Part shown: positions 1 through 12,140 of the stretch, piece after piece
Layout: each line of letters begins with the position of its first letter
How positions within the stretch are numbered: position 1 is the first letter of the stretch
Assembly (NCBI GenBank): GCA_030295235.1
Contig: AP026180.1
Coordinates: 236,001-300,000 of the forward strand
Source of the DNA: Fistulifera solaris
Taxonomy: Eukaryota > Bacillariophyta > Bacillariophyceae > Naviculales > Stauroneidaceae
Direction of reading: 5' to 3'
Length of the DNA: 64,000 nt
The notes under the pieces: model-generated
The model's input: the letters and a program-made list of their open reading frames with translations, nothing else
Database searches by the model: none
What the model was told of the DNA's origin: nothing
Position numbers and translations under genes: made by a program

Positions 1-71
1 TAAATTCATTTTTAACTTAGGATAATGAGCGAGAAAAAGACGAAGATACAGTCTTTCTCTCGATTCCCTAT

Positions 72-2460
72 TTAGTACTTGTTCCAGAAGGAAGTCGAAT
101 CGTTACGAGCTTTAGTACAGGCTTGCAAGACAACAACTTCATCCATCTTGGGGTGGTGATCCTGCGTGACACACAAACCCGGTTTGGTCACAGGCGAGAT
201 CTCAAAACGATAATGATCAAAGCTACCACCGAGGGCAATAAAGCGCTGTTCCATTACTGAGGCATCGCACACAGCGAGTACAATGCCGTCCGACTCTACA
301 GTTTGCAGACACAACTCCCAGTTGTAGTTTTGGATTTGCGCGGACCCATCGTCGAAACTGACAAGCGTCCACATTTCGGGTGAGATATCGCAGTTGTAAA
401 CGGCTACATTGTTACCTAGAGTGCAACCCGAACGACATCCCATGCACCATTTGCGTTCGTAAGATTCGTATTGCCAGAAATAGCCTGCAAATGATTCAAC
501 GATCGAGCAAGTCAGCTTAAAGGAGAGTGTGCCATTCTTTGTTCCTGATCGGAAATAACGTACCTTCTTCCCAGTATAACTTCAGCGCGAACGGCTCGCC
601 GTCGATAGCGCTGACACTCGTCGCGATAGCTTGGCTGGGATCTGGTTGCGGAACGGAGGCCGCAGTGAATTCAATATTAGACTCATTCACGCTTTCACCA
701 GCTTCTTCTCCACCCCATCCCTCATTAGCATTCGGGTCAGGAATACAAAAGTCCATGTTGGTCTCCCTTAACTCGTCGGACAAGATGCAAAACGGCAAAG
801 GGTCTCCTCGCTCTCGGTGGAAACAAATTAATCCGTGGCCACATTGACTATCACGGTCGCAGTCTGCCTGACAAAGGCCTAGATGAGCTCCATGGTAATT
901 GGAAACCAATTCAGCATCCCTCGGCTCGTGAGACGCTCCATCTCCACTGCGTGCATGTGTCGGGTGCGATGTTGGTGCCGGCCAATCAACACTACGGGGA
1001 CGTGTTGGGTGGGGTGTAGGACGAGGCCAGTCAATACTTCGCGGTCTCGTGGGATGCGGCGTCGGTCTTGACCAATCAATACTACGGGGTCTCGTCGGAT
1101 GATTCGTGGGACGAAAAACGATGGTCGGTAGAGCTACAGGAGACGACGGAGCGGGTGCGGACGGCAAGGGCGCTTGTACTGGCGTAGGCAAAAACACCGG
1201 CATAGTGACCGGGGCAGACGGCATGGTGACGGGTGCCGAAGGTGTAGGTACAGACACCGGCATAGTGATAGGAGTTGAAGGCATCTGGATCGGTGAAGGC
1301 ACCGGCATTGTTACAGGGGCAGAAGGAGTAGGGACAGGCGCGACGGGGGATGAAGGGATTTGTACTGGATTTGCGACAGGCACTGGCATTTGCACTGGAG
1401 TAGGAACTGGAACAGCAATCGGCGCTGGTACAGGGGGTCGCACTGGCGGTGTAACTGGAGCCGTCGGAATGATCAAAGTGACCGGCGATCGTGTAGGCTG
1501 AAACGTTCTTGTCGGACTACTTGTCGGCGCAAACGTAAAGGAAGGATCCGTGCAGAAATCGAAACTAGAAACCAGCAATTCAGCAGAAAGAATACATCCA
1601 GGAACTTCGTCTCCCTCACCGCGTTGATAGCAAATAAGACCTTCAGCGCAATTAGCATCAGAATCACAATCACCCTGGCAAAGTTCAAGGTTGTTATTGA
1701 CTCCGTTACCAATGAATTCGGCTGGTGTTAAGGTTGGAGCTTGAATGCGTCTTGTGGGAGAAAGTGTTGGCGCCGCAACCGGAGGAGCCACGGGCTGCAG
1801 TCCACTCGGATCGTAACAGAAATCAAAATCCGACGCGGCGAGATCGGGAGACAGTCGGCAGCCCGGAACTCCATCCCCCGCACTTCTTTGAAGGCAAACC
1901 AAGCCACTCGCGCAATTTGCATCAGAGTCGCAGTCGCCATGGCAACGCGGTAGATCCGTATTGATACCATTCCCTACGTAAACAGCATCGATGTCACTCG
2001 AGATACCAGGTGTTGGTGCAGGGACACTGACCGGAGAGCTCACTGGAGTAGGAACACTGACAGGAGCGGGTACACTGACTGGAGCAGGTACGCTCACAGG
2101 GGCAGGGACGCTGACAGGAGCAATCACGGGAGGAGAAGGAACGGGCGGTCTCGGCACAATTTCTTCCACAGCGTCATGATCGCCATCCATGACGCAAAAG
2201 TTGACGGAAGAAAACAACAACTCCAGCGACAAGGAACATCCTCTCACAATATCACCAGGCCTTCGCGAGGAGCAGGTCAATCCAGCAACGCAATCGCTGT
2301 CGTCGTTACACTCGCCTTGACAAGCGCCGAGAGGATAAGGAAGATTTTCTCCGAGAAACGTCGCAGGTAACTCTTCGAGTTGTCGATGGCCTTTGCGCAA
2401 TTGCGCAGACGCATACTCATTCGAAGTGAGAAGGAAGATCGAAAGAATAGATCTTCTCAT
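72..2460 (-). CDS. Secreted Cys-rich repeat / beta-trefoil lectin protein (paralogue A, largest)
   Basis: Two exons, 2460-564 and 484-72, joined over a 79-bp GT-AG intron (485-563), give about 769 residues with no frame break. The N-terminus is a hydrophobic signal peptide (start MRRSILSIFLL) followed by an Arg-Gln-Leu (RxL) site near residue 27. Four six-cysteine repeats follow the pattern C-x3-C-x5-C-x5-C-x11-C-x13-C. They are separated by very Pro-rich linkers: a VSVPAP hexapeptide array after repeat 1 and an HPTRPRSIDW array before repeat 4. The last ~140 residues are a ricin-B-like beta-trefoil with three cysteine-containing subdomains, ending in FWNKY. Family knowledge suggests a secreted carbohydrate-binding or wall/mucilage protein; the ligand is unknown. 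It is the outermost and most expanded member of the cluster. Confidence 0.85.
959..1115 (-). repeat. In-frame minisatellite coding for HPTRPRSIDW-type linker repeats
   Basis: Three to four near-identical units of about 54 bp inside paralogue A encode repeated HPTRPRSIDW-like segments rich in Pro, Arg and Trp between Cys repeats 3 and 4. The last unit is diverged (HPTHARSGDG). Confidence 0.75.
1137..1490 (-). repeat. Pro/Val/Ala-rich low-complexity linker
   Basis: Degenerate short repeats encode PVxxPVxxP and PSAPVTMP-like segments between Cys repeat 3 and the HPTRPRSIDW array of paralogue A. The Gly-rich open frame on the opposite strand is only its antisense shadow. Confidence 0.7.
2023..2130 (-). 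repeat. 18-bp tandem array coding VSVPAP linker
   Basis: Five or six copies of an 18-bp unit encode the hexapeptide VSVPAP between Cys repeats 1 and 2 of paralogue A. The period is a multiple of three, so copy-number change keeps the reading frame. Confidence 0.8.
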
Positions 2461-5400
2461 GACTGATTCGGCGTATCGCTCTTTTAATCAATCGTTTTGA
2501 ATGTTGCGAAAGACCGATTGATGCGAAAAAAATGATGTTTGAATGATTTGAAAGAACAACCACATGGCAGTTTTTTTTTTCGAAATGTGAGACGCTAATA
2601 CAACGGCCACAGAATCCTTTCCTAAGTATACAGATTTAATTAGAGTATTGTGTACCGGAAGAACAATTTGAAGTTTTTCGCATATTCTTTTGCGCACATG
2701 GAACAAAAGGGAATATACTGTCTGTACTATACTGGCTTTGTTCGTCACACGTCACATACGTAGAACGCGTTTTACTCATACATGGTCAAAGAAGCACCTG
2801 GTAATGCCAAAGGGAAACGGATTTCAACGACATGGAAACTAACCTTACAACAAACGAAAAATGATTACAACAATGAACGATGAACCATGACAACGATGAA
2901 TGATCAAATGAAAAGTGATTATTGACGATTATGATACCTAGGAAGTGTGCCTCCTGGGTAATGTATGATGCGGATGACAAGCACGTGACAAGGCATCGAT
3001 GAAGAAGGGAAGCATGAAAGATGAAAAATGAAAATGGCTCGAAAGAAATTAAATTTTAAGTTACGCAAACCCGGTTTAAGAGAAATCTGGCCACAAATAG
3101 CCACCTGGGCAAGCGTTCTCCACAAGGTGACCCATGCTCAGTCATCAATCTTCACGTTTGCTGGAGCCAATCTATTAGATACGAGCGTTAAACCAAAGTC
3201 AAAAGAGTAAAGAATTCCGAGCAAGGAGAATCAGAGCCTGATGATATTGCGCTGCTAATATCCGACTCCGTCAAAATAAGTTTGCGTTCGACGCTGTCTA
3301 AGAAAGATGCACTATTGATAGATAAAGAATTAGTCTTCCCGGATAACGACTGAGTGTTCCTGAAGCATAGAAATCAACAAGTAACCGGTGTAGGTAAAGA
3401 GAAAGAAACTATCTAACGTAAGGGTAGGCAACGAGCAAAGACTCGAATGAATTTAAATTAGTGCTACGTAGTCTTTGGAAAACGTTTTCGAAGCTTTTAG
3501 TTGATCGAACAAGGGAGATTGTGCACCAAAGCAACGCTGTGCATGGAGATCCGAACTATCTTGACAAACAAATTTAAGGAACAGCAACTCCTTCCAAGTC
3601 ATAGCTACCGTACCCGGCGACCAGAAACCGCTCAAGGAATTTATTGAAATGGCTGTTTGGCGGAATGTGAAAACAAGGGCGCACTCGAGCACATGCTATT
3701 GATTGCTCTTGAACGACGACACACGCTTCAAGCAATCTTTTCAGGAGAACGACGTTTCGTAGCAGCACCCATGTTATCAGTCATACGGATCACAGTCTTG
3801 TACATTTTCGAAGGAATGGAATACAGTCACGAAACGTTCAGGACGCGGCGGAAAGAAAAATCTCGGCAATGAACACAGTGCAAAATGCGAATGCGCCTTT
3901 CGGGCACACTTTCTTTTCACAGAAGTAAAGCATCACACGCAAGCTCAATCACTCGCTCCGCAAGGCACCTGGAGGTAAATTCAGAAAAAATTTCCAGCAA
4001 ATAGAAGGCGCCTCGACAAGTTTTGACAGCATCGTGCATTATCGTGACAACGATAAAAATCGATGCTTCCCGCAACAGCAAATTATACGGTTGAATGGAA
4101 GGCGCAGCTTGAATCACCAAAAGCAAGCAAAGATGCCATGCGACGGTGACACCGTCGGACAGCTCAAGAACAGCGAGTCCTTAACTAAACCGTCGGCTAA
4201 TTCGCGACGGCACACCCCTTCAATACTACGGTTCGGTATCAGTGCCGACCGTAGCACGATCCAGATTGGGGGATCACATCATCGAACGATGCATATCTAG
4301 CCACTCGATCCGCTTTGACATTAAATGACTTGTCTGAAGCTAGTCTATGGATCTTGGTGACCCGCTTTTCCTTTACAAACCTCTCAAACGCGCGGAAAAT
4401 TCTCTCTCGCGGTGAAAGCATGGAGCTTCGGGCTCATGTCGCGAGGCACGTCTTTTGAAATTTACATTCCACCCTTGTATATCAGGGCATTGCTCGTCAG
4501 ACACATTTCCTTCCCTTCTAGTCAACATCCGTCATGACTAAATACATTCGACGTCAACCCGACAGAAGCAATCCAGCTTGCCTCTTACTCGGAAAAGTCA
4601 GCCGTTTCATCAACATCGAAAGACCCGAGAGGAAATTATGGCATTTTATAGCCTCTATCAAGCGGGATCTACAGAGTCTTCGAAAATAGTCAAGTACAGC
4701 CCAGCGAGGGAATCCATAGGCAAGCCCGGATAACTATCGATCGTTGATGCTCCCGCAAAACAAATATTGTGAAAACTCATGTAGCCAAGCATTCAACTTT
4801 TTGCTGCGTAAAATCTTTTTCGACTCAAAAATTATCGCACTCTATTAAAAAAACTCCTTTGAAAGCCTCGTGGGCGGTATCGTAATCTCTCAGCAAAGCA
4901 ATCATTACAAAACATCCCACTCTCTCACAGCGGGAGCGGAGTTAGCAACATCTGCATGCACCTGGCGAAGGCCTTTAGTGAAGTGAACGGACTTATAGCA
5001 GCGGCGACAATCTTTCTTCCATCAAAAAATCGCCCTAGTTTTGTGTAAGGCAAGTCTTCTGCGCAACAAAGTCGGTAAAGGTTGATTACGCCGCGCGACT
5101 GCTCGCAAGAGGGAAATCGAACAACCTGGACAGCAGTCGATCAAAGCATAAAGCTAAGTTCATATAGTTGTCCAATGTACTTCTTAGCTCAGATATCTGA
5201 AAAAGGGCACGTGATAGGCGTCGGTCTACAGATATATGAATAAGGAGTCAAGCGCTGCTCGGAAGCACGAGGGTGCCTTGCACAGACCGCTTCATCCACA
5301 ATCGGACTTGCATCAACTTGGCTAATCCCATGAGGTTCATGCCCGCGCAGCAGCTTAGGAGAAATGGGAAGAGAATTGAACTGACCCCCCTCTCTAAAGC

Positions 5401-6930
5401 GGACAGACACCATTATTCCTTCTCAGACTCGCAGTATTCCCTCCTAACATCGAGTAAGCCCTCTCTTATCATACCAGTAAATTACAAATGATCTTTGCGA
5501 AGCAGCCAGATAGTATTTTGCATCGGGTCAAGTTAATAACCTATATCTCGCAAACACATCACTTCGAAACGGCAACTTATCGCATTCTTTGGCGCTGCAA
5601 TGAAGGTGAAAGAATGCGACCACCCATCTATCGGATAGAACACATCGAGCTTCTTAGCCGTCAACCCTCTTTCTTTAAAGTATCATCTAGAAAGTGTCAA
5701 CCATATTGCTTTCTTGCGACCGAATTCGTTCGTTATGATGCATCGCTTGCCTCTAGAACTCTATTCTTAGAGAAATCCTTTTGCGACAGCAAGAAAATGG
5801 CGGACAGGGTCATCGTTCAATACATCTTGCCACAGATGCTCTCAAAAATAACTTGTGTTCCTGTATCGAATCTTGTAATCAGATTTGGCAAAATGCATTG
5901 AAAGAAACTTGAGCCATGACAGACATTTGGCGGAAACTGGAGCCGTTACAGTCCAATTGATGAAGATGTCCCAACCACGTTCATCTAATGCGGTGGGATC
6001 ACATAGACCCTCGTCGCCCAGTTTTCTCTGCTTGGTAAGCTAAAGGCCCGATTGACTTCCTTGCGAGTAGGATCTCGGTCAAAGAAGCTTCCGGCAATCA
6101 ATTAAATTCAGCAACGATCCATTAAAAAGACCAGCTCTATTGCACCTCTTATGCAACACCATCAGCTGAGATTATCATCTTGACAGTCTTCCATTGCCCA
6201 TAATTTAATGCTCGCAGCCAACACATTTACTCGATCCCTCGCGAAAAATGACAATAGACAGCAAGCCAAGTAGACAATAGAACAGCCTTGTGTTCTCGTC
6301 GTCCCGTCCACGATGAGATAACTTGTTGTGTAGAAGTCTCCAGCAAAATGAAATACCGGAGATCACGAGCTGGTCAGCTTTATCACTATTGAAAGCAACG
6401 CACATCGTCGTCGGTGCGAATCTCCTTTTTGAACATAGACAAAACCAACGTTTCTTCAAAATATCAATTTGTCTCCTCTCACCTGTGACCGCAATCTCCT
6501 CAAATGGAAACTGATGACTCTGGTGCAAAAGGAAAAATGCGTGCTCAACTCTACGCTTGGAAATTGATTGATGGGTACAAATAATAAGCGTACGGGTTCT
6601 CCGATTTCCATCATCCAAATCGTTTTTTAGAGGATGAGCCTTGCTGTAGGAAAGAAAAACTATCCGAACATTCGAAAACTCTGTTCACTTCTTAAACCCC
6701 GTCGTATGCCAGCGTGATGCTTTGCTCGCACATTTTGAAAAGGATGGCATAAAGAAAAGAAGAAAATAAAGAAAATAAATACTTTATGAGTCATAAAACC
6801 GCAATGTTTCGATAACAATGGGCTATGCCTTCGCGGCTCTAGCGCCGCTAATAACTGACTCCTACATACGGCAAAACCTTCTTTCGATTATTGTCGCTAT
6901 AATAAGCTATAAAACGCCTGTATCTGCAGC
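2461..6930. other. Gene-poor interval
   Basis: About 4.5 kb with only short, low-complexity or compositionally random open frames on both strands. I see no domain, splice-supported exon chain, RNA gene or clear repeat. It separates paralogue A from the retrotransposon region. Confidence 0.5.
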
Positions 6931-6931
6931 C

Positions 6932-6979
6932 AAGACTGGATTGTAAAGAAGTCACGAATTCATGAACAGAACAATGGCT
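6932..6979 (+). repeat. Fragment of the 245-bp repeat R
   Basis: A 48-bp stretch beginning GCCAAGACTGGATTG matches the last part of the R unit found at 13.3-13.8 kb and 51.35-51.66 kb, with several substitutions. It lies just beyond the 3' end of the retrotransposon, so R-derived sequence occurs on both flanks of that element. Confidence 0.6.
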
Positions 6980-7362
6980 AGAATTTACTAGTCTATGCTT
7001 ACGTCCTATGTCCTATCCCTACAAGAGAACCGAATCCCTAATCGAGTTAGAGAAACACAACTGAGCCGATGGACAATGGATGAAATCCACCGAACACCGA
7101 ACCGCTGCCAGGTCAAACAAAATAAAATAAAATAAAAATTGAGAGTTTAGCGTACTTTTATCCTATCCCTATGACAGAACCGTAGCGCAAAAACGTCAGC
7201 GAGACTAGGTCGCGCGTGTTGCCAGGTCATCACAAAAGCGATGAACAGGGGGGCTGCCATCTGATTCAGATTAGAGTTGTGGCCTGGTCCGTCGGCCGAA
7301 TGATTAAATTGGATTCGCGTTGAGCGCCGATGCTGGTGAATTTGTTCTTTCTTGGGATTTAG

Positions 7363-8301
7363 TCAAGTGTTCTTGGTTGGCAGCTGTCGTATGACTGTTG
7401 TGTTGTTATGATCACTGGTGCTGGGCTGTGGTGTTTTGTGTAACTGCTTGGAAGACGCTGTTGGAGGCGTTCGTTTTTCTCTTTCCATATCGTGTGGTGT
7501 CTTAATATGTTTGCCCGGTGATTTACTAACCAGGAAGTGAGGTGGTTGTTGTCCATTAGAAGTCTCTGCCGCGAAGGGCCGAGAAAACGGGTAATTGATA
7601 TCGCATTGTTCCTGGAGGTCGTATAGTGCAATGACTGTTTGTTGCAAGTGATATCGTTCCGCTTGTTCTGCAGCTGTTTTCTTGGATGTGTCGACTAGAC
7701 TTGACCGTATTTTCCATGCTTCGTAGGTCTCTATTATGATATACCTGCTGAGTTTCTTTGCCCATGTTCTACCGTTGTTTGAGTGAGTGAGTTCGTTCAA
7801 GGTTTTGAGATGGTTCGCCACTTGTTCATCCCACTCCTGCGGGATCAGGCCTTTCATCCATAGGTCTACGTTGTTGTCGTCCAGAGTCCCGTTGAACCAG
7901 TCCTTGATACTTTTTTGGATCTCTCTACTCAGCTCGACTGGCGTGTTGTTTTCTCTCAGTATATCAAGTAATCCGTCTATGAAGCGATGTCTCCAGTCGC
8001 TAAGTGCTGGACACCGCAGAACATGGTCGAAACATTCGTTTTTTGCCGGGCAGTGGGGGCAGCGGGGTGATGAGATTTCTTTGCATTTGTGTCGCCTCTC
8101 ATTTGTTGGGATCCAATTGCTGAGTCGTTTCGCGGCAAAAGCTTTAAGCTTAAAGGGCAATTTCTGTCGAGCTAGTCGGTATGCAGTCCAATGCAGTGCG
8201 TTGTACTCGTCTTTTGTAATGTTCAATTTTTCTCGAATATATTTCAGTCCTTTTTCTCTTCCTGCTTGAGCTTTGAGTTCGCTGGAGTACTGGCTAGTCA
8301 A
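7363..8301 (-). pseudogene. Retrotransposon C-terminal zinc-knuckle region
   Basis: An uninterrupted 312-codon open segment. Near residues 73-95 it has a Cys/His cluster of the form C-P-H-C, then His and Cys (HVLRCP), similar to the C-terminal CCHC-like knuckle of I, R1 and Jockey-type elements. The remainder is polar and basic with a Thr/Ser/Pro-rich tail. It probably binds the template RNA or target DNA. Confidence 0.65.
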
Positions 8302-9052
8302 CAGTTCATTATCAAGTAGTATGTACGCTGAAGTCCCCCGAGTGGTATCGGAACGGAGGTCATGGTTCGTTGCTGGAGCGCCATTGTTGCCAGTTTGTCA
8401 GCCTCGACATTTAGTTGTGAGACCCAGGATAGGTTTTCGAGGGCGCCGTTGTCGTCTTGGTGTCCATGAACATGTTCGTGCGTAATATTTGGTATGTTTC
8501 GGTATTGTTGTATAGTCAGTTGAATCACGTCCATATCTGGATGGAGTTGGTCATGGGAATTCGGTATTTCGATCTGCTTGATGTACCTTTCTTTCTTTAG
8601 AAGCGCTTCATTATCACACGCAGTTTTCCAAAGAGTGCCGTCGCCGTATTTTAGTTGATAAAAATCGGTGTAGTGGCGAAGGAATGTGAATGCCGCTAAT
8701 CTTCCGTAGGCCTCGGGCGCTGATACGATGTCATGGGTCGGCCTTGTGCCGCACCCCATCCACGCCACAAAATTTCAATGTCGTTTGCGATTACCCATCC
8801 AAATCCGCCTTTCGAAGCTATGCACCCTCCATCCGAGACGATATATAGCTGACGATCTTTGTCAAGAACTGCTTCGAATAGGGCCTCGCTTTCTGGAGAC
8901 TCCTTTGTGTAACGTAATAGGTCTTGCTCCCATTTTTCGAGTGATTTTGTATATTCTTTCCATGTTCGTAATAATCGTTTCTCCGGTGGCTTTATTTTGT
9001 GTTGAGGGATCATGTAATCAAATCGTCTTCTTGTCGAGGCTCCTGCGGGCAC
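8298..9052 (-). pseudogene. Retrotransposon RNase H domain
   Basis: Two overlapping frames (9052-8696 and 8768-8298) make one RNase H fold. The four acidic positions are visible: Asp in VSDGG, Glu in an RAEAYGRL-like stretch bridging the frame change, Asp in CDNEAL and Asp in NVEADKLA, with a conserved HGHQDD loop before the last. This distinguishes the element from LINEs lacking RNase H. Confidence 0.75.
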
Positions 9053-9103
9053 AAATACCTCTGGCGCTGTGTCGTCTAAGTTCAGGTCAGGTTCGTTCGC
9101 GAT

Positions 9104-11527
9104 TCAATCCGTTGTTTGAGTGATCAGGAAATGGATAACATGTCCATTGATTGCGGTTTCGTTCGTATAATTGTTGCTCAGTAATGTCGTAAACTGCGGG
9201 CCAGCTTCTGTGGGACGGCACCTCGGTCCATGTCGCCTAGTCGATTCTGGGCGTTTCCCGTCTGTTGTTATATGGCTTATAAATTCTCTCCAAATTGTCC
9301 AGCATCTCTTCCCGGGTTTAGACTGAATTGGCCATAGCGTTTTGCTTTGTGAGATCATTGATTCGGGCTTTAGTTCTTCTTTGTAGTTGAAAGACAATTG
9401 CTGCCCGTCGATATTGGATATATCCGATAGTGTTGCCACTTGTAAGAATAAGCGGACTCTGTTCAATTGTTCCAGTTTCTTTGGGCTGTTCCACAACTTA
9501 GCTGCGACATCCATAATATATTCGTCATTCTCTCTGTATGTTTGTGGTCTGTGTAGTTCGGGAATAACAAATCTTCCATTGACCTTTGTGAGGAAGAGTC
9601 TAAGTTCGTCCAACCATTTGTTATCTGAAAATGCTATGAGATGGCTTGGGTGTTCCAGGATCAAGTGTTTAGAACCCACAGCGTGTTGAATCCAGTCGAG
9701 AGTGATAATTAAAAATTCTCCAATGTGAGTCTTTTGTCGTAGATGGCGCAATAGATAGCAGCAATTGAGTATTCCTTGGTCTGTCCACAACGAAGCTTAG
9801 TCCTACTCCTCCCTCCACTTCGGAGAGATAGACCATGTCTTTCGGAAAAGTTCTTGGATAACCCATCTTTTGCAGTGTGTAGCTTAGCGGTCCAGATTGT
9901 ATCGATTTGAGTTGCTTTTCGCTGAGCCCGCATGGTAAGCGGGTATCGTGTCGCTGGGTAGGAAGACTGACATGTACGCTCGGTAAGCTACCGATGCTTC
10001 CAGTTTGTGGTACAAAGCTCTGGTAACTGTTCGACTTTTTGTTAATAGTGCTGCTTGCTGCGCGCGGAAATCATTTACTGGTTGCTTCTGTATGCCCAAG
10101 GTTCTGTGATGTGATGAATTTAGCTTCCTTTGTATTTGTTCTATAGCGCCATCGGTGCTTTGTGTAATCAAAATCGGAGAATCATCATCGTCTCTGTCGT
10201 CTAAGTTGCACTTTCCTTCGGAGTCGAATATCCATTTTATGTGGTAAAAGAAGCACTTGGACAGTTCCAATTTTCCTCCTGTGGTGACTAGCAGTTTCTC
10301 CCACCACTGTGTTGCCGTTTTGGAGTTCAGTGCGTGTAGATTGGTTGGGGAATCGATGCCTTTAATACTATCATCGAAATTGTTTATCCAAATTGAGCTA
10401 TCGTCCACGAACATCTGCATGTGATGCTTGATAGATTTGGTTTCAGTTGGATTTCGAAAGGTTGTGCCTGGCGAGTGTTGTTTCATCGCTTTGAGAATTA
10501 AAGTGCTTATCGCTGTCCAAATCGCTGGTGAGCTCTGGTTACCTTGGCCCGGGCCGTGTAGTTTATGGGTTGGTGTTGATCCGTGCAGCTGAATTTGATA
10601 CGCCCGAGTGCTGTTGACACATGGTATTGTGCCTGGTCAAGGAAATTGTTGAACAGCTTGCATGCATTGTGTGGTACTCCAAGTTGTTCGCATCTTAACT
10701 TTGCTAGTGCCATAACGATTCTGTCATAGCAGGCTTTTGGCGTCGTTATCCATGACGACTAATTCCGTTTTTGTTAACTGGGCCATCATGAACGATAGGA
10801 ATTTCATAGCGTATACATCGATGGCGCTTCGTCCTTTTCGTGATCCTCCTTGCTCGTCGCCGAATTGATTGTTTATCTCTGCTCTTTTCATCATTTTTCG
10901 ACCAAACGTAATTCCTGTAAACGCGTTGAAGTCTGACTCGAACAAATGGATTACTCGTAATTTTTCAACATCTGGATTGCCCGGTATCTTTTCTAGCATT
11001 ACACTCGTCACGTTCGCCCAACGGTTGAGCACGTACCCCGATTGGATACAGATATTGATGATTGTGGCTAATACTTGGAAAAATATTTCTCCGTGATCTT
11101 CGTCTTCATCTGCGAGACTACAATCGGCTGTGGCGTCGTCCCCTTTCGGTATTTTTGGGTTCTTTGCTTTGTCTATGGCTTTGTACATCCCTAGGTGCCT
11201 ACCGGATGGCGAAGTTGATGTTGGTTCCCTCCAAGTGCGGTATTTTCTTCGTAGTTCGTCCCCTTCAATTTGGCTTAATGTCTCGTCTTGGTCAATTTTT
11301 GTGCTTAACAATTCGTGCAGTACAGCCTTCGTTGCTTCTTCTTGCATTGAACCTTCTGCCTCTAGCTTTGTTAATGCGTGATCTAGAGGTTCGGAGCAAA
11401 TTTGTTCAATTGTTGGATCGGTGAATGGTGTCCCGTCTGCTTGATGGAAATGTCGTAGATTGCGTTGGATGAGTTTTTCTGTGATTTCATCAGCGATCGA
11501 AGATTGTCTTGCTCTCCCCGGTCTCAT
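9104..11527 (-). pseudogene. Retrotransposon reverse transcriptase domain
   Basis: At least four open segments (11527-10724, 10713-10507, 10486-9884, 9866-9104) in different frames make up the RT. Motif A appears as VVMDNDAK, with the frame then broken before YDRIV. A GPGQGNQSSP segment matches the block before the catalytic box, and MFVDDSS is the FVDD form of the YxDD box, so both catalytic aspartate sites remain. Later segments form the thumb and connection. The element would reverse transcribe its own RNA at the nicked target, but this copy is unlikely to be active. Confidence 0.8.
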
Positions 11528-12064
11528 CTCTTATGACCAACGATGTCAACGCGCCGTTCCTTCTGCCTCTCATAGTGGATCTAATGGTTTGATGGGATTT
11601 CCTTATTTCCTCGGACTTGCGGATATTGCGGAGTAATCTCTTTCGTTCCTTGTCTCCCGCGTCTGCTGCCAACTCTTCTTGCTCAATAAGCCACTGCTCG
11701 CGAAGGTCTTCCGCCTTTTGTACGGCGGACAATAGCTCTTTTCTGCATTTTCTTTTCTCGGATTGAGCCGACTGGCGAGTGGGTTTGCCTGTTGGTTGCT
11801 CTAGTGATCCTCCGGCTTGTTCGATTCGCTGGACCCGTGTTTTTTCTGTATCGGCTCATGTCGGAGCCCAGTTCTCAGTTCGCTTACCCAGGAATTCCAG
11901 TATTCTAACGAGTGAACATAGATCATGAGATAAGGTGACCACGCATTCGATCGGACTCTTGCAAATAATTTCTCAGACTCTATCATGGTGTCGGTAATGA
12001 GGCGGTCAATGGATTCCAACTCTTCGATATCTTCCGGAAGAAGTTCGTTATCTTGTAATGTCAT
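11490..12064 (-). pseudogene. Retrotransposon spacer between endonuclease and RT
   Basis: Two open segments rich in Glu, Lys and Arg (12064-11801 and 11732-11490) resemble a helical linker with Leu-rich and basic stretches. There is no recognisable domain. Several frame changes are needed to connect it to the endonuclease and RT. Confidence 0.55.
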
Positions 12065-12140
12065 CTTGGCAAGCAGGATTGCTGTTCGCTGATGATAGTT
12101 TTCTTCGTGCAGCTTTGTAAGTACTGCCTCCTTGTATTCT

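Noticed and set aside
1106-1501. Gly/Thr-rich 131-codon plus-strand frame
   Set aside because: Exact antisense of the Pro/Val linker of paralogue A; no independent support.
5189-6618. Open frames of 70-137 codons in the gene-poor interval
   Set aside because: No signal, domain, repeat family or splice-supported extension, and composition is random.
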